From NCBI GenBank assembly GCA_016715405.1, contig JADKAE010000010.1, forward strand, positions 65,001 to 129,000: 64,000 nucleotides of DNA, given 5' to 3'. Positions 11,736-20,109 of the stretch are shown here, piece by piece. The stretch comes from Saprospiraceae bacterium. GTDB lineage: Bacteria > Bacteroidota > Bacteroidia > Chitinophagales > Saprospiraceae. The notes under the pieces are model-generated. The model was not told the DNA's origin and did not search any database. It worked only from the letters and a program-made list of their open reading frames with translations. A program made the translations under genes and the position numbers. Position 1 is the first letter of the stretch; every line of letters starts with the position of its first letter.

Positions 11736-11765
11736 AATAATTACAATCAACCGACAACAGCACAG

Positions 11766-12797
11766 ATGCATAGACGACAATTTCATCGGCATTTGATGGT
11801 GGGCGCGCTGGCTTCTTTGGCAGGCACCGTTGTAGAGGCGCAAGATTTTGCGCCTCTACGCAAACCCGCCCGCCTAAAAACGGGCGATTTGGTAGGATTG
11901 ATCACACCGGGTAGTTACATCAGCGACGAGTCGCTGCAAAAAGCCGTGCAAAACATAGAAAGCTTGGGCTTTCGCGTCAAATTGTCGCCGAATATCCGCG
12001 AGCAACGCGGGTTTATCGCGGGTGAAGACCGGCAGCGCCTCGACGACTTACACGGCATGTTTGCAGACAAGGAAGTCGCCGCCGTGTGGTGCGCGCGAGG
12101 CGGCTATGGTTGCAGCCGGTTGTTACCCGCCATCGATTATAAACTCATTGCCCAAAACCCCAAAGTATTGATCGGCTATAGCGACGTGACGGCGCTATTG
12201 CAAGCCGTCTTTTTGCAGACGGGGCTGGTGGGTTTTCACGGGCCCGTGGCGGCCTCCGACTTCACCGATTATACCAAATCGCAACTCGCAGCCGTGCTGA
12301 TAGAAGGCAAAGCCGGGCACCTCATTGCTCCGGCAGAGGGTAACCTGGCGGAAGTAAAACCCGCTTATCAGCCTTTTCTCATCACGCCGGGGACAGCCCA
12401 GGGGCCTTTGATGGGCGGCAACCTTTCGCTGTTGGCAGCCCTGGCAGGTACGCCCTATCAAGCCGATGTGGCCGGTAAATTGTTGTTTATAGAAGAAGTG
12501 GGCGAAAAGCCCTATCGCGTCGACCGCATGCTCACCCAGTTGCGGCAGGCCTGGCCGTTGCAACGGGCGGCGGGTATTGTTTTGGGTATTTTTGAAGACT
12601 GCGAGCCCAAAGAAGGCGACTTGTCGCTGTCGCTGGCCGACACCCTGCACGACCGACTCGGCGACCTGGGCATCCCGGTTGCATATGGATTTTCTTTTGG
12701 GCATATTCCCCACCAATGTACCTTGCCATTGGGCATTCCGGCTACTATGGACACCCAGCATTTGACCATCACACTGACAGAACCGGCGGTTGCGTAG
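11766..12797 (+). CDS. LD-carboxypeptidase, peptidase family S66, exported
   Basis: 343 aa. S66 signatures: the nucleophile Ser139 in IGYSDVTALL, the catalytic Glu in LLFIEEVGEKPYRVDRML, and the His in FGHIPHQCTLPLG. The family cuts L,D-peptide bonds of murein tetrapeptides (LdcA) or processes microcin-like compounds (MccF). The N-terminus MHRRQFHRHL followed by a hydrophobic run looks like a signal peptide, and RRQF resembles a Tat motif, so a periplasmic location is likely. Residues 23-31 (VEAQDFAPL), which include the likely signal-cleavage region, are encoded by a palindromic repeat at 11832-11859. The stop codon lies in another copy at 12794-12823. Confidence 0.88.
   Translation: MHRRQFHRHLMVGALASLAGTVVEAQDFAPLRKPARLKTGDLVGLITPGSYISDESLQKAVQNIESLGFRVKLSPNIREQRGFIAGEDRQRLDDLHGMFADKEVAAVWCARGGYGCSRLLPAIDYKLIAQNPKVLIGYSDVTALLQAVFLQTGLVGFHGPVAASDFTDYTKSQLAAVLIEGKAGHLIAPAEGNLAEVKPAYQPFLITPGTAQGPLMGGNLSLLAALAGTPYQADVAGKLLFIEEVGEKPYRVDRMLTQLRQAWPLQRAAGIVLGIFEDCEPKEGDLSLSLADTLHDRLGDLGIPVAYGFSFGHIPHQCTLPLGIPATMDTQHLTITLTEPAVA
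11832..11859. repeat. 28-bp palindrome inside the LD-carboxypeptidase reading frame
   Basis: Arms GTAGAGGCGCAA and TTGCGCCTCTAC flank a four-base centre GATT. It lies in frame and encodes residues 23-31 of the S66 protein. The arms are the same as those of the palindrome at 12794-12823. Confidence 0.85.
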
Positions 12798-12823
12798 AGG
12801 CGCAATGCATTGCGCCTCTACGA
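12794..12823. repeat. 30-bp perfect palindrome containing the S66 stop codon
   Basis: CGTAGAGGCGCAATG followed directly by its exact complement CATTGCGCCTCTACG. The TAG stop of the LD-carboxypeptidase (12795-12797) is part of the left arm. There is no T-tract, so it is not a typical intrinsic terminator. Confidence 0.85.
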
Positions 12824-12861
12824 CATTGCGTCTAAAAATTACCTATATTCGTCCGTAGTAA

Positions 12862-12893
12862 TTGGAAAAAGCGCGTGACATTGATAACCTTTG
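12862..12893 (+). promoter_or_regulatory. Bacteroidota-type promoter for the DUF1232 gene
   Basis: TTG at 12862-12864 (-33) is followed after 20 bases by TAACCTTTG at 12885-12893, a close variant of TAnnTTTG (-7). The ATG of the next gene is 30 bases downstream. This is the best spaced promoter seen in the window. Confidence 0.5.
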
Positions 12894-12922
12894 TTCGTCT
12901 TTTATAAATAAGACAACGAGCT

Positions 12923-13312
12923 ATGAAAAAAAATCCGTTTAAAGCCTACATCAAGCGGTTTTCGGAAAACAGCCTCTGGAAAAAAATCGCTCATTATGCC
13001 AAAAAAGCCGGCTTAAAAACCGTCTACTCCGCGCTGTTGCTATTTTATGCCTACAAGCGCAAAGACACCCCTGTTTGGGCCAAAAACATCGTATTGGGCG
13101 TACTGGGTTATTTCCTGTCGCCTATCGACTGGATGCCCGACCTCACGCCCATTATTGGTTTTACCGACGATATCGGTGTGTTGAGCTTCGGATTGGTGAC
13201 CATTGCGGCTTACGTAAATGAAGAAGTGCGCAAACAGGCCAGAGAAAAACTCAAGCTGTGGTTTGGCGAATACGACCCCACCCCGCTTACTGAAGTCGAC
13301 CAACAATTGTAA
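12923..13312 (+). CDS. DUF1232/YkvA-family small membrane protein
   Basis: 129 aa. The DUF1232 core is complete: WAKNIVLGVLGYFLSPIDWMPD followed by IIGFTDDIGVLSFGL, which gives one or two hydrophobic helices around a conserved acidic stretch (SPIDxxPDxxPxxGxxDD). The N-terminus is strongly basic (many Lys), suggesting a cytoplasmic start that contacts the membrane or nucleic acid. The function of the family is not known. It has its own promoter and ends 35 bases before aminopeptidase P. Confidence 0.85.
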   Translation: MKKNPFKAYIKRFSENSLWKKIAHYAKKAGLKTVYSALLLFYAYKRKDTPVWAKNIVLGVLGYFLSPIDWMPDLTPIIGFTDDIGVLSFGLVTIAAYVNEEVRKQAREKLKLWFGEYDPTPLTEVDQQL

Positions 13313-13347
13313 AAAATAACCCCTCGAGCCGGCAACTACAAATTATC

Positions 13348-14655
13348 ATGAGATATCAGCCGCTTAACCCGGAGTTGTACAAGCTCAACAGGAGCCGTTT
13401 CGCCCGCAAGATGAGTGCTGACGCCATCGCCATTTTTCACTCCAACGACCTGATGCCGCGCAGCGGCGATACGTATTACCCTTTTCGGCAAAATTCGGCT
13501 TTGTTTTACCTCAGCGGACTCGACCAGGAGGAGACGGTCGTGGTGTTATTTCCCGATTGCGTGAAAGAGGGCTTCCAGGAAGTGGCGTTTATCAAGCGCA
13601 GCAATGAATTTACCGCCATTTGGAACGGACCTAAATTCTCTATAGAACAAGCCAGGGCCGTTTCCGGTATCGATAAAATTTACTGGCTTGATGAAATGGG
13701 ACCCATCCTGCACGAGTTGATTTTATTATCCAAACGCATATACCTCAATCTGCCCGAGCAAGACCGCTTTTATACCGAAGTGGCCGGCCGCGACCAGCGT
13801 TTCGCCAAAGAAATGATGGAGCGCTACCCCGCCCACAAATACCACCGCTCGGCGCCCATACTCAAAAAGCTGATGATGATTAAATCGGCTTACGAAATAG
13901 ATCCTATGCGAGAGGCGATGCGCATTACGGGAAAAGCTTTTCGGCGGGTGCTCGAATTTGTGAAGCCCGGCGTCACCGAATATGAAGTTGAAGCGGAGAT
14001 TACCCACGAATTTATCCGCAATTGCGCCAACGGCCATGCCTACGAACCCATTGTGGCCAGCGGCATCAATAGTTGTATCCTGCACTACACGCTCAACAAT
14101 AAAAAGTGCCACGAAGGCGATATGTTGTTGATGGATTTTGGCGCCGAATACGCCAATTATGCCTCCGACCTCACGCGCACGATTCCCGTGAGCGGGCAGT
14201 TTACTCCGCGCCAGCGCGCCGTATACGACGCCGTATTGCGGTTGCTCAAGTCGGCCCGCCAATTACTGGTGCCCGGCATCACGCTGGAAGAGTATCACAA
14301 GGAAGTTGGCAAAATGGTGGAAAGCGAGTTAATCGGCCTTCGCCTGCTCGATACCAACGATATCAAAAATCAAGACCCTTCTTTCCCGGCGTATAAGCGC
14401 TATTTCATGCACAATATTTCCCACCATCTGGGCCTCGATGTGCACGATTCGGCGCACCGCTACGATCCTATTCAGGCGGGCATGGTCTTTACCTGCGAGC
14501 CGGGTTTTTATATCCCCCAGGAAGGCTTCGGCATTCGCCTGGAAAACAACATCCTCGTCACCGACAACGGCCCCATCGATCTCATGGCCGATATCCCTAT
14601 CGAGCCTGAAGAGATTGAGGAGTTGATGCACGCGGAGGTGATGAATGATGTTTGA
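13348..14655 (+). CDS. pepP: Xaa-Pro aminopeptidase (aminopeptidase P, family M24B)
   Basis: 435 aa: an N-terminal AMP_N domain (residues 1-150) and a C-terminal pita-bread M24 domain. All five metal ligands are visible in order: Asp in LLMDFGAEY, Asp in ASDLTRT, His in HHLGLDVHD, Glu in TCEPGFYIP and Glu in GIRLENN. It removes an N-terminal residue that precedes proline, using two Mn2+ or similar ions in the cytoplasm. The last residues (MNDV) and the stop codon are encoded within heptamer array E. It is convergent with the OmpA-type gene, the gap being almost entirely repeat. Confidence 0.92.
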   Translation: MRYQPLNPELYKLNRSRFARKMSADAIAIFHSNDLMPRSGDTYYPFRQNSALFYLSGLDQEETVVVLFPDCVKEGFQEVAFIKRSNEFTAIWNGPKFSIEQARAVSGIDKIYWLDEMGPILHELILLSKRIYLNLPEQDRFYTEVAGRDQRFAKEMMERYPAHKYHRSAPILKKLMMIKSAYEIDPMREAMRITGKAFRRVLEFVKPGVTEYEVEAEITHEFIRNCANGHAYEPIVASGINSCILHYTLNNKKCHEGDMLLMDFGAEYANYASDLTRTIPVSGQFTPRQRAVYDAVLRLLKSARQLLVPGITLEEYHKEVGKMVESELIGLRLLDTNDIKNQDPSFPAYKRYFMHNISHHLGLDVHDSAHRYDPIQAGMVFTCEPGFYIPQEGFGIRLENNILVTDNGPIDLMADIPIEPEEIEELMHAEVMNDV

Positions 14656-14736
14656 TGCTTGATGCTTGATGTTTGATGTTTGATGACAGACGTCATTATT
14701 AATCAAACATCCAACATCAATAATCAATCATCCATC
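14647..14736. repeat. Heptamer array E joining two convergent stop codons
   Basis: The left arm is five units in exact 7-bp register: GATGTTT, GATGCTT, GATGCTT, GATGTTT, GATGTTT (14647-14681). The right arm is five units of the ATCAAAC/ATCCAAC type (14702-14736), roughly the complement of the left. The pepP stop (14653-14655) lies in the left arm. The stop of the minus-strand OmpA gene (14724-14726) and its last codons (MDD) lie in the right arm. A bidirectional hairpin terminator is one possible role. Confidence 0.8.
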
Positions 14737-16270
14737 AACTTAAACTCCACCCTCCTATTAAACTGTCGTTCTTCGTCGGTATTGCCGTTGAAGGCATAGC
14801 GGGCGCCGTGGCTTAGGTAGCGCAAACGGGATGTGGCAATGCCCTGTCGTTCGAGGTAGCGCAGGCAGTTGAGCACGCGCAGCCGCGAGAGTTGATCGTT
14901 GGCCTGGGGTGATTCGGCTGTATCGGCAAAACCTTCCAGCACTAGTTTATAATCGGGATTGTCGCGCATAAACTCGGCGATTCGGTCGAGCAGTGCGTAT
15001 TTGTCGAGGTCGGCGCTGCCGGGAGCAAAGAGCAGGTATTGGCGACTGAGATCGGCGGCGGCTTCAGAAGCATCGTATGTTTCGGGACAGCCGTGGTTGG
15101 CGTACACGCCGAAAATCGTGGGGCAGCGGTCCTTGGCGTCTTCGATGCCGTCGCCGTCGGTATCGGGGCAGCCGTTGAAGATGGGGAGGCCGTAGGCTGT
15201 GGGACAGCGGTCTTCGTCGTCGAGCACACCGTCTCTATCGGTGTCGATTTCGGGGCAACCGTTGCGTTCTGTGGGGCCTGCCAGTTCGGGGCATTTATCT
15301 ACTTGGTCTTCGAGGCCGTCGCCATCGGTGTCTACAAATGGGCAGCCCTTACGGGTGGCTTCGCCGGCCTGGTCGGGGCAGTCGTCGTAGGGGTCGGCTA
15401 CGCCGTCGCCGTCGGTATCGGGGCAGCCCTTGAGTGCCGGCAGGCCGGCCAGCATGGGGCAGTCGTCAAAGGGATCGGCTATCATATCCTTGTCGGTGTC
15501 GGGGCAGCCGTTGTAAACGGCGAGTCCGGCTACGTTGGGGCATTCGTCGTCATCATCGGCAATGCCGTCGCCGTCGGCGTCTTGCGACAAGCTAAAGCGC
15601 CAGGCCGCACTGAGTAACACCAGGCCGTACCAGTCTTTTTTGCTGGGATTGGCCGACAAGCTGACGCCGTCGAGATAGTCGGTATAAGGGCGGCGAATAC
15701 CTGCTTCGAAGCCCAGGAGCCAGGGGCGTTGGTCATGCCGGTAGTCGACCCCAGTCCCAGCAGCCAGGGAAAACGCGTTTTGGCATAGTCGGCCTGACGG
15801 TCATCTTCGATAAGTTTGAACAGCGCATCGTATTTGTTGCGCGAAAAATCGGGGTGGGCTTTGAAATGCAGCAGTCCGGCGCCGGCAAAAATATAGGGAG
15901 AAAACTTGCCTGGAGTGGCATAAAACGCGGCGAGGGGTCTCCATTCGGCCTGAAGAGAAACCTCGGCCATATCGGTGCTAAACTGAAAACCGCGCTGCCG
16001 GCGCCAGGCGGTATTACTGTTGTATTCGTCGCCGCTTAATCGACCATAAACGGCGTTAAAGCGGGCAGAAAACTGATCATGGAAATGGTACCTCAGGAAG
16101 ATCCCGGTGGCAGGCCTTGAATTGCGCAGTTGGCCCCATTTAGGCGCTACCACATCGCCGGCGCTGTTGGCGCTACCAAGCAATACACCGGCTTCCCAGG
16201 GCAGCGATTGCCCCGGCAGCAGATAAGCTGTCAGCACGACCAACGATGTAATTACTGCCCGGCGTACCAT
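14724..16270 (-). CDS. Outer-membrane beta-barrel protein with TSP3 repeats and OmpA domain (one frameshift)
   Basis: About 515 aa when joined. Order: signal peptide; a beta-barrel of about 230 residues (DUF6089-like); six calcium-binding thrombospondin type 3 repeats of the DTDGDGxxD...CP...GC form; and a C-terminal OmpA-like peptidoglycan-binding domain (LEGFADTAESPQANDQLSRLR). It should anchor the outer membrane to the cell wall, with a Ca2+-stiffened linker. The frame breaks at the C-run 15749-15752 (four G on the coding strand). A fifth G restores LGLGVDYRHDQRPWLLGFEAG. The final residues are encoded by repeat array E. Confidence 0.85.
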
Positions 16271-16334
16271 GGGGAACGTAATAATCTTGATTAAAGGTAT
16301 TAAATAAAATTAAATATAATGGGTTTTTTATGTG

Positions 16335-16414
16335 AGGTGACAAGGTGACAAGGTAACAGGGTGATAAGGTTGCGAAATTGCTCTTCACCTTGTCACCTTG
16401 TCACCTTGTCACCC
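16335..16414. repeat. Octamer array F forming a strong hairpin
   Basis: The left arm has AGGTGACA at 16335-16342 and 16343-16350, then three variants in 8-bp register to 16374. The right arm has TCACCTTG at 16385, 16393 and 16401 plus a partial unit. The first 16 bases of the left arm are exactly complementary to 16391-16406. It lies downstream of the GNAT gene and upstream of the OmpA gene, both on the minus strand. Confidence 0.8.
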
Positions 16415-16469
16415 ACAAAGATAATTGCCCGGATTGTGAGAGAATAACGCTAAGTGACGAAGGAAAGTT

Positions 16470-16937
16470 TCACTTCCAATACTTCACCATGTGAATATGC
16501 GGAATCCCGTCTTCGAGATACGTTTCGCCAATTTCTTCAAAACCGTAAGACTGGTAAAAGGCGAGCAGGTAGTATTGCGCGCCGATCTGAATGGGGGTAT
16601 CGCCAAAAAGGCGGCGGCAGGCCGACAGGGCTTCTGCCACCAATTGCCTGCCCAGACTTTGCCCCCTGCGTGCCGGCGAAGACACCACCCTGCCGATAGA
16701 GGCGAAGCCTTCGTAGGAGAGTCCGGGAGGCAGCAAGCGGGCATAAGCAACGAGCGTGCCTTCCGCATCGATCCCCACCAGGTGCCAGGAGCCGGGGTCT
16801 TTGCCGTCGGCATCGAGGTAAGGGCAGTTTTGCTCTACGACAAAAACTTCCTGGCGAAGGGCCATGATGGTGTAGAGTTGCCCTACGGTGAGATCGGCAA
16901 AAGGCAGGGTTGTAAATGCGAGGTGGGTGGGTAACAT
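16470..16937 (-). CDS. GNAT N-acetyltransferase, ElaA-like
   Basis: 155 aa. The ElaA pattern is clear: LYTIMALRQEVFVVEQNCPYLDADGKD near the N-terminus. The acetyl-CoA pyrophosphate loop follows as RVVSSPARRGQSLGRQL (a variant of the R/Q-x-x-G-x-G/A motif), then FYQSYGFEEIGETYLEDGIPHIHM. It transfers acetyl from acetyl-CoA to an unknown amine acceptor in the cytoplasm. A perfect -7 element lies only about six bases before the ATG, suggesting a leaderless or nearly leaderless message. Downstream is hairpin array F. Confidence 0.87.
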   Translation of the reverse strand: MLPTHLAFTTLPFADLTVGQLYTIMALRQEVFVVEQNCPYLDADGKDPGSWHLVGIDAEGTLVAYARLLPPGLSYEGFASIGRVVSSPARRGQSLGRQLVAEALSACRRLFGDTPIQIGAQYYLLAFYQSYGFEEIGETYLEDGIPHIHMVKYWK

Positions 16938-16942
16938 GGCAT

Positions 16943-16950
16943 CAAAGATA
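16943..16950 (-). promoter_or_regulatory. TAnnTTTG -7 element just before the GNAT start
   Basis: The minus strand reads TATCTTTG. Transcription would begin about at the ATG (16937), so the message would have almost no leader. No clear TTG is seen at the -33 position. Confidence 0.4.
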
Positions 16951-16979
16951 ATGCAGCTTTAAATCCTCATTACAAAAGA

Positions 16980-18404
16980 CTATTTTTCGGTCGCGAAAAT
17001 CTTGCCTCCTGCATAATCTGCATGCAGTATATTCCTCCCGGGTAAATTATCCCGGTAAAGCGTGTTGGAATGCCCCGATATTACGGTTTGTTTTACAACC
17101 TGTCCTTGCGGGTTATATATAATCAACATCGCATTATTTAATTCGTATGTTGTTTCAATAGTTGTTGCAGCATAAAATGGATTTGGAAAAACAGAAATAG
17201 CATTTGACATAACTTGTTCCTGGACGCCGACTGCAGGCGAATTATAAGTCAATATTTTAACCCCAGTCCAGTCGGATGCAAAAGGAATTCCAAACGTACA
17301 GATATAAGAAAGGAACAATTGATTTTGCCACAAACCTATTCCCCAGGTACCGATATTATTTGAAACACTGCCAAACATCGCGCAAGAGTCGGGATTTGAT
17401 GGATTAGACACATCAACCACCATCATATCGCTTTTGCCCGTCGACAAAAAAAGCTTTTTGCCGTTTTTGTCGTATTGAATTTCATTGGCATGCACCGGAC
17501 TTGTGTACCAATTATTATAGGGGCAATTATAGGGGTTCCACCATCCCTGCAATGTAATATTTGCCGTATCAGCAATATTGAGCACTTCAACGCCGCAGTA
17601 ATCAACTGCCACATAGAGCAAAGAATCGTCTACAACTAAATTATTATAGGCCCGGGGAAGATTAAATGGATCGTACATTATAGGATTGGCAAAACGGCCT
17701 GTTTCCGCAGGATGAAATTTATCGACACAATTAATAATGCGCAAGCCTCCGGCATCATAACACAAATAAACAATGTCGTTATTTACTTCCAATCCACGCG
17801 CGTTGTAAAAATTCGGATTGGGATTAGTCACTGGGTAATTAATATCTGGAATAAATTGGGAAACAAATTCAATATCATTCACATTGGAAATATCAAAAAT
17901 GACAATGCCGCTTTTCATAGCGCCCAGATAGGCATAATCGCCTTCTGCTTTTACTACACCGGCGCCGCTGGAAGAACCCGGCACAGCATAGTGATCTGCC
18001 ACTGTGGGCGTTGCCGGATTAGAAACATCGACAATAGCTATTCCGCCTGCCGAACCGGAATTAGCAAAATGATTGCCCAACGCGAGTAATAAATAATTAC
18101 CATGCTGGAACAGATTCATCACTTCCAGATTGCCCAGGGAAGAAATTGGCACGCTGGCTATTTGCACTGGCATATTAATATTTGAAATATCGTATACGGT
18201 TAGACCGGCTTCTTTGTTGGCCACATATAGATACGGCAGGTTATTCTGATCGTGAACCATCGTCATCGCCATTAACCCGCAAGTTGAAACAATATCTGCC
18301 TCATGCTGGATGCTTAAATCGTTGCAGGATTGTGATAATATTATTTTAGGATAAAAAATTATGGCAAGCAGTATCCAAAAGAGAGTCTTTTTCATGACTT
18401 TCAT
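16980..18404 (-). CDS. Secreted LVIVD-repeat beta-propeller protein with T9SS sorting domain
   Basis: 474 aa. Signal peptide (FWILLAIIFYPKIILSQS), then repeated LVIVD-type blades (LTVYDISNINMPVQIA, GIAIVDVSNPATPTVADHY, GIVIFDISNVNDIEFV, MMVVDVSNPSNPDSC), and a C-terminal type A sorting domain from SVFPNPFYAATTIE. Export through T9SS and attachment to the surface is expected. The ligand is unknown. The last 25 codons look locally frame-shifted: dropping one C of the CCC run near 17040 gives LPGGIYCMQIMQ, and the original frame GGKIFATEK fits again at the end, so two compensating indels are likely. The gene is visibly more AT-rich than its neighbours. Confidence 0.82.
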   Translation of the reverse strand: MKVMKKTLFWILLAIIFYPKIILSQSCNDLSIQHEADIVSTCGLMAMTMVHDQNNLPYLYVANKEAGLTVYDISNINMPVQIASVPISSLGNLEVMNLFQHGNYLLLALGNHFANSGSAGGIAIVDVSNPATPTVADHYAVPGSSSGAGVVKAEGDYAYLGAMKSGIVIFDISNVNDIEFVSQFIPDINYPVTNPNPNFYNARGLEVNNDIVYLCYDAGGLRIINCVDKFHPAETGRFANPIMYDPFNLPRAYNNLVVDDSLLYVAVDYCGVEVLNIADTANITLQGWWNPYNCPYNNWYTSPVHANEIQYDKNGKKLFLSTGKSDMMVVDVSNPSNPDSCAMFGSVSNNIGTWGIGLWQNQLFLSYICTFGIPFASDWTGVKILTYNSPAVGVQEQVMSNAISVFPNPFYAATTIETTYELNNAMLIIYNPQGQVVKQTVISGHSNTLYRDNLPGRNILHADYAGGKIFATEK

Positions 18405-18481
18405 TTTTGGTGACTGATTTGGGTACGTATTAGAGTTTGTTTTTTATATCCTGTCCAATACTCTTCCCCTCACCAGTCTCC

Positions 18482-19960
18482 CTAAAACTCATAACACTTT
18501 ACATTCGAACCGCCTCCGCCGCGCCTCCGGGGCGCCGCCGACCGCCGGGAAGGTTTTGCCTGTTTCTCGCCAATTTTAAAAGGATTCACCTTTATCGCAA
18601 AATAAAAATCGGCGCCGTAAAATTCGCTGCGCCTGAACAGGCTACCCAGGTGCTCGGAGCCAATGGTAATAAACCCGAGGCGCAGGGCTAAGCCCAGTTG
18701 CAGGCGCTGCCATTGGTACAGCGATACGGGCAGCGAAGCGCCAAACCAGCGGTGGGTGTAGCGCGGAGTGATGGCCAGCAGGCTGCCGCGTTGTACTGCG
18801 GCATTGCGGGTCGGCAATCCCTGGATCAATGCGGCGCCCAGGTATACATTGGGCATCAACGCGCGCTCGGCCTGCAGGCTTATTGCCGTGGGCAGGCGCA
18901 TGGCGAATTCGTTGGACTGGAGCGAGGCGTTGGAATCTTGTAGTACTTGCTCACTAAATACCTGGATGATGGCCTCCTCAAATTCATCGCGGCGGTTGAA
19001 TGATTCAAAAGCGTCGGCGCCTACAATCGAGACGGCCTCGGTTTGTGCCACGTGTTGCCGGGCATTGGCCGTGAAATTCACCCGACCGATGTCGAGCAGG
19101 GCTACGCCCCATCGCCAGGTGAAATTGCCGTCTTCTTCGCCGGAGACGTACATCACGCCGAGGTCGAAGCCCAGGCCGCTGCCGTTGCGTTGTAGCGCGT
19201 ATTCGTCACCCGTGAAGTTGCTATTGGTGTAGCCGAATTCGAAGTGGATCGGGCCGCCGCTGAGCGTATCGCCGGGTTGTTTGCTCAGCTGAAAATCGGT
19301 TTTATTATTAAAATAGGCCGCTTCATAACCCTGCCGATATTTGGCGGCAAAACCTAGGCTGAGGCTACCGTTGCTGACAGGCAGGCGGTAGGCATAGTTG
19401 AGCCCTATTTCGCTCCAGGCCATCGCGCCGGCATTAAATTTGCTTACGCGAAAATCCCGGAAAAAATCGCGGTTGTAATAGGGATAATAGGCCAGGTTGT
19501 GGTCAACATTATCCACATTGCCGGCCACACGGAAGCGGGTAAGCAGGCCGATCGTGTGGTTTTGGCCCAATCTCACATAAAAAGAAGGTCCCATCACGCT
19601 AACCTGCGCTTTTGCATAGAGGGAGCGATCAGGCGTATAAAAGTCGACCTTTCTGGCGCCGGGAGGTAGCGGTTTTTCTGGCGTAATATCGGGGCCGAGG
19701 GCAATATCCAGCTGGTCGGGATCCGACAGCCAGTCGCTCAGCTTCATCGGTGTAGTATAGGTATAATTATTGCTGACAAAAAAAGCGCCTTCTAATAGAT
19801 TGACATCCCAGGAGAAGGGCGTGGCGGCGTGTCCGGCAGGATTGAGCAATGCGGCGTTAATGCCGTTGTAATGATCGAGTCGGATACCCAATTGCTCTTG
19901 CGCAAAAATGCAGTGTGTGGCGCCCAGCAGGGCAATGCCAATGAGAAGTCCTTTGTTCAT
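18482..19960 (-). CDS. DUF5723-family outer-membrane beta-barrel protein
   Basis: 492 aa. Signal peptide MNKGLLIGIALLGATHCIFA, then a run of amphipathic strands with alternating aromatic residues, as in FadL/PorV-like barrels (GPSFYVRLGQNHTIGLLTRFR, GLNYAYRLPVSNGSLSLGFAAKY). DUF5723 proteins are common in Bacteroidota and of unknown function. The C-terminus is a short Arg/Gly-rich tail (SRRSAAPRRRGGGGS) ending in KCYEF, beyond the last strand, probably facing the periplasm. ATG 19960 is supported by the signal peptide directly behind it. Confidence 0.8.
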   Translation of the reverse strand: MNKGLLIGIALLGATHCIFAQEQLGIRLDHYNGINAALLNPAGHAATPFSWDVNLLEGAFFVSNNYTYTTPMKLSDWLSDPDQLDIALGPDITPEKPLPPGARKVDFYTPDRSLYAKAQVSVMGPSFYVRLGQNHTIGLLTRFRVAGNVDNVDHNLAYYPYYNRDFFRDFRVSKFNAGAMAWSEIGLNYAYRLPVSNGSLSLGFAAKYRQGYEAAYFNNKTDFQLSKQPGDTLSGGPIHFEFGYTNSNFTGDEYALQRNGSGLGFDLGVMYVSGEEDGNFTWRWGVALLDIGRVNFTANARQHVAQTEAVSIVGADAFESFNRRDEFEEAIIQVFSEQVLQDSNASLQSNEFAMRLPTAISLQAERALMPNVYLGAALIQGLPTRNAAVQRGSLLAITPRYTHRWFGASLPVSLYQWQRLQLGLALRLGFITIGSEHLGSLFRRSEFYGADFYFAIKVNPFKIGEKQAKPSRRSAAPRRRGGGGSNVKCYEF

Positions 19961-20011
19961 AAAGATGACAATTAGATAGTTGCTGAAACAAAGAGCTTCC
20001 TCATAGTATAA

Positions 20012-20109
20012 TGTTGTCGGTTATCTGTTGTCGGTTATCTGTTGTCGGTTATGGGTTCCATAACCAAAAACAAATAATATAACTCACAACCCACAACCCA
20101 CAACATCAA
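20012..20109. repeat. Heptamer array G, 14 units in unbroken register
   Basis: TGTTGTC and GGTTATC alternate three times (20012-20053). More degenerate units follow, then ACTCACA, ACCCACA, ACCCACA, ACATCAA (20082-20109). The start-to-start distance from first to last arm is an exact multiple of seven. The dgkA stop codon (20106-20108) lies in the last unit. The arms are partly complementary (GTTGT/ACAAC). Confidence 0.75.

Noticed and set aside
14647..14736. CRISPR array
   Set aside because: Units are 7 bp and contiguous, with no spacers and no cas genes anywhere in the window.
16335..16414. Calling array F an intrinsic terminator
   Set aside because: The stem is strong but no T-run follows on either strand, so it is listed only as a repeat.
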